The notes under the pieces were generated by a model, which saw only the letters and a list, made by a program, of their open reading frames with translations, ran no database searches and had not been told where the DNA came from. 64,000 nucleotides of DNA from Massilia sp. Root335 (lineage in GTDB: Bacteria; Pseudomonadota; Gammaproteobacteria; Burkholderiales; Burkholderiaceae_D): assembly GCF_001425685.1 (NCBI RefSeq), contig NZ_LMCY01000003.1, forward strand, positions 437,149 through 501,148, given 5' to 3'. Shown here in pieces: positions 63,910-64,000 of the stretch (position 1 is the first letter of the stretch; each line of letters begins with the position of its first letter). A program made the position numbers and the translations under genes.

Positions 63910-64000
63910 TCACCGTCGCCCCCGCGCAGGCGGGGGGCCAAGTGTCGGTACGAAGTCGCGGAAGCCGGCGCAGTTCGATTCTCAACCACCGTCGCCCCCG
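63892..64000. repeat. Receptor gene 3' end duplicated beside a dRS3-like palindrome
   Basis: GCGCAGTTCGATTTCTAATC (63892 on) and GCGCAGTTCGATTCTCAACC (63968 on) are near-identical 33-bp segments containing the receptor's last codons and the following CACCGTCGCCCCCG. A palindrome CGCCCCCGCGCAGGCGGGGG (63916-63935) lies between them. The second copy runs into the window edge. Confidence 0.75.

Overview
The window is a GC-rich chromosomal segment that looks like a Massilia/Telluria-group member of the Oxalobacteraceae (Burkholderiales). The supports are the dapC-dapD-(pilU)-arsC-like-dapE-prmB order typical of betaproteobacteria, an OmpR/EnvZ pair, a PEP-CTERM protein behind a sigma-54-type promoter, a stand-alone FeeM-type acyltransferase, and two families of short dispersed palindromes. 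No rRNA, tRNA, CRISPR array or intact insertion sequence was seen. Family names come from reading the translations by eye; no database search was possible.

Layout. 1-5.6 kb: the 5' part of htpG with a heat-shock promoter, divergent from an ECF42-type sigma-factor operon (VOC protein, two DGPF/YciI proteins, sigma factor, GyrI-like protein) that carries a matching promoter. 5.6-12.8 kb: an exported PheC-AroQ fusion, a MocR regulator divergent from an EamA exporter, RidA, a PLP aminotransferase and a REC-PAS-GGDEF protein. 13-21.3 kb: a three-gene operon (FGGY kinase, GlpD-like dehydrogenase, AGPS-like flavoprotein) divergent from an AraC regulator, then an exported GH31 glycosidase. 21.3-30.3 kb: YoaK-type membrane protein and the lysine/housekeeping block (dapC, dapD, pilU, arsC-like, dapE, prmB, ABC-F). 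30.3-39.4 kb: CheW-like and HDOD proteins, M2 peptidase, FapA-type protein, OmpR/EnvZ and small exported proteins.

39.4-45.7 kb is accessory. It holds a probable small RNA on the minus strand, an AraC regulator, the PEP-CTERM protein, several small unknown genes, a degraded reading frame, and a TraB/GumN-like protein whose stop overlaps the start of a truncated C39 (bacteriocin-processing) peptidase. Several of these genes are visibly less GC-rich than their surroundings. 45.7-49.4 kb: a three-subunit periplasmic dehydrogenase (subunit 3, GMC flavoprotein, dihaem cytochrome c). 50-54 kb: a 986-residue DISM-PAS-GGDEF-EAL protein and the FeeM-type N-acyl amino acid synthase. 54-58.7 kb: PhzF, LysR, MFS, aldo/keto reductase and GST. 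58.8-60.1 kb: a minus-strand type VI module (C-terminally short Hcp, BPSL0067-type amidase, exported STY0301-family protein). 60.6-64 kb: a VirK/YbjX protein and a TonB-dependent receptor behind a TPP riboswitch, which points to thiamine or precursor uptake.

Most distinctive points: the orphan type VI effector module, the TPP-controlled receptor, the sRNA candidate with anti-Shine-Dalgarno linkers, the AGPS-like/GlpD/kinase operon, the PheC-AroQ fusion, and two places where the 3' end of a gene is duplicated beside a dispersed palindrome.
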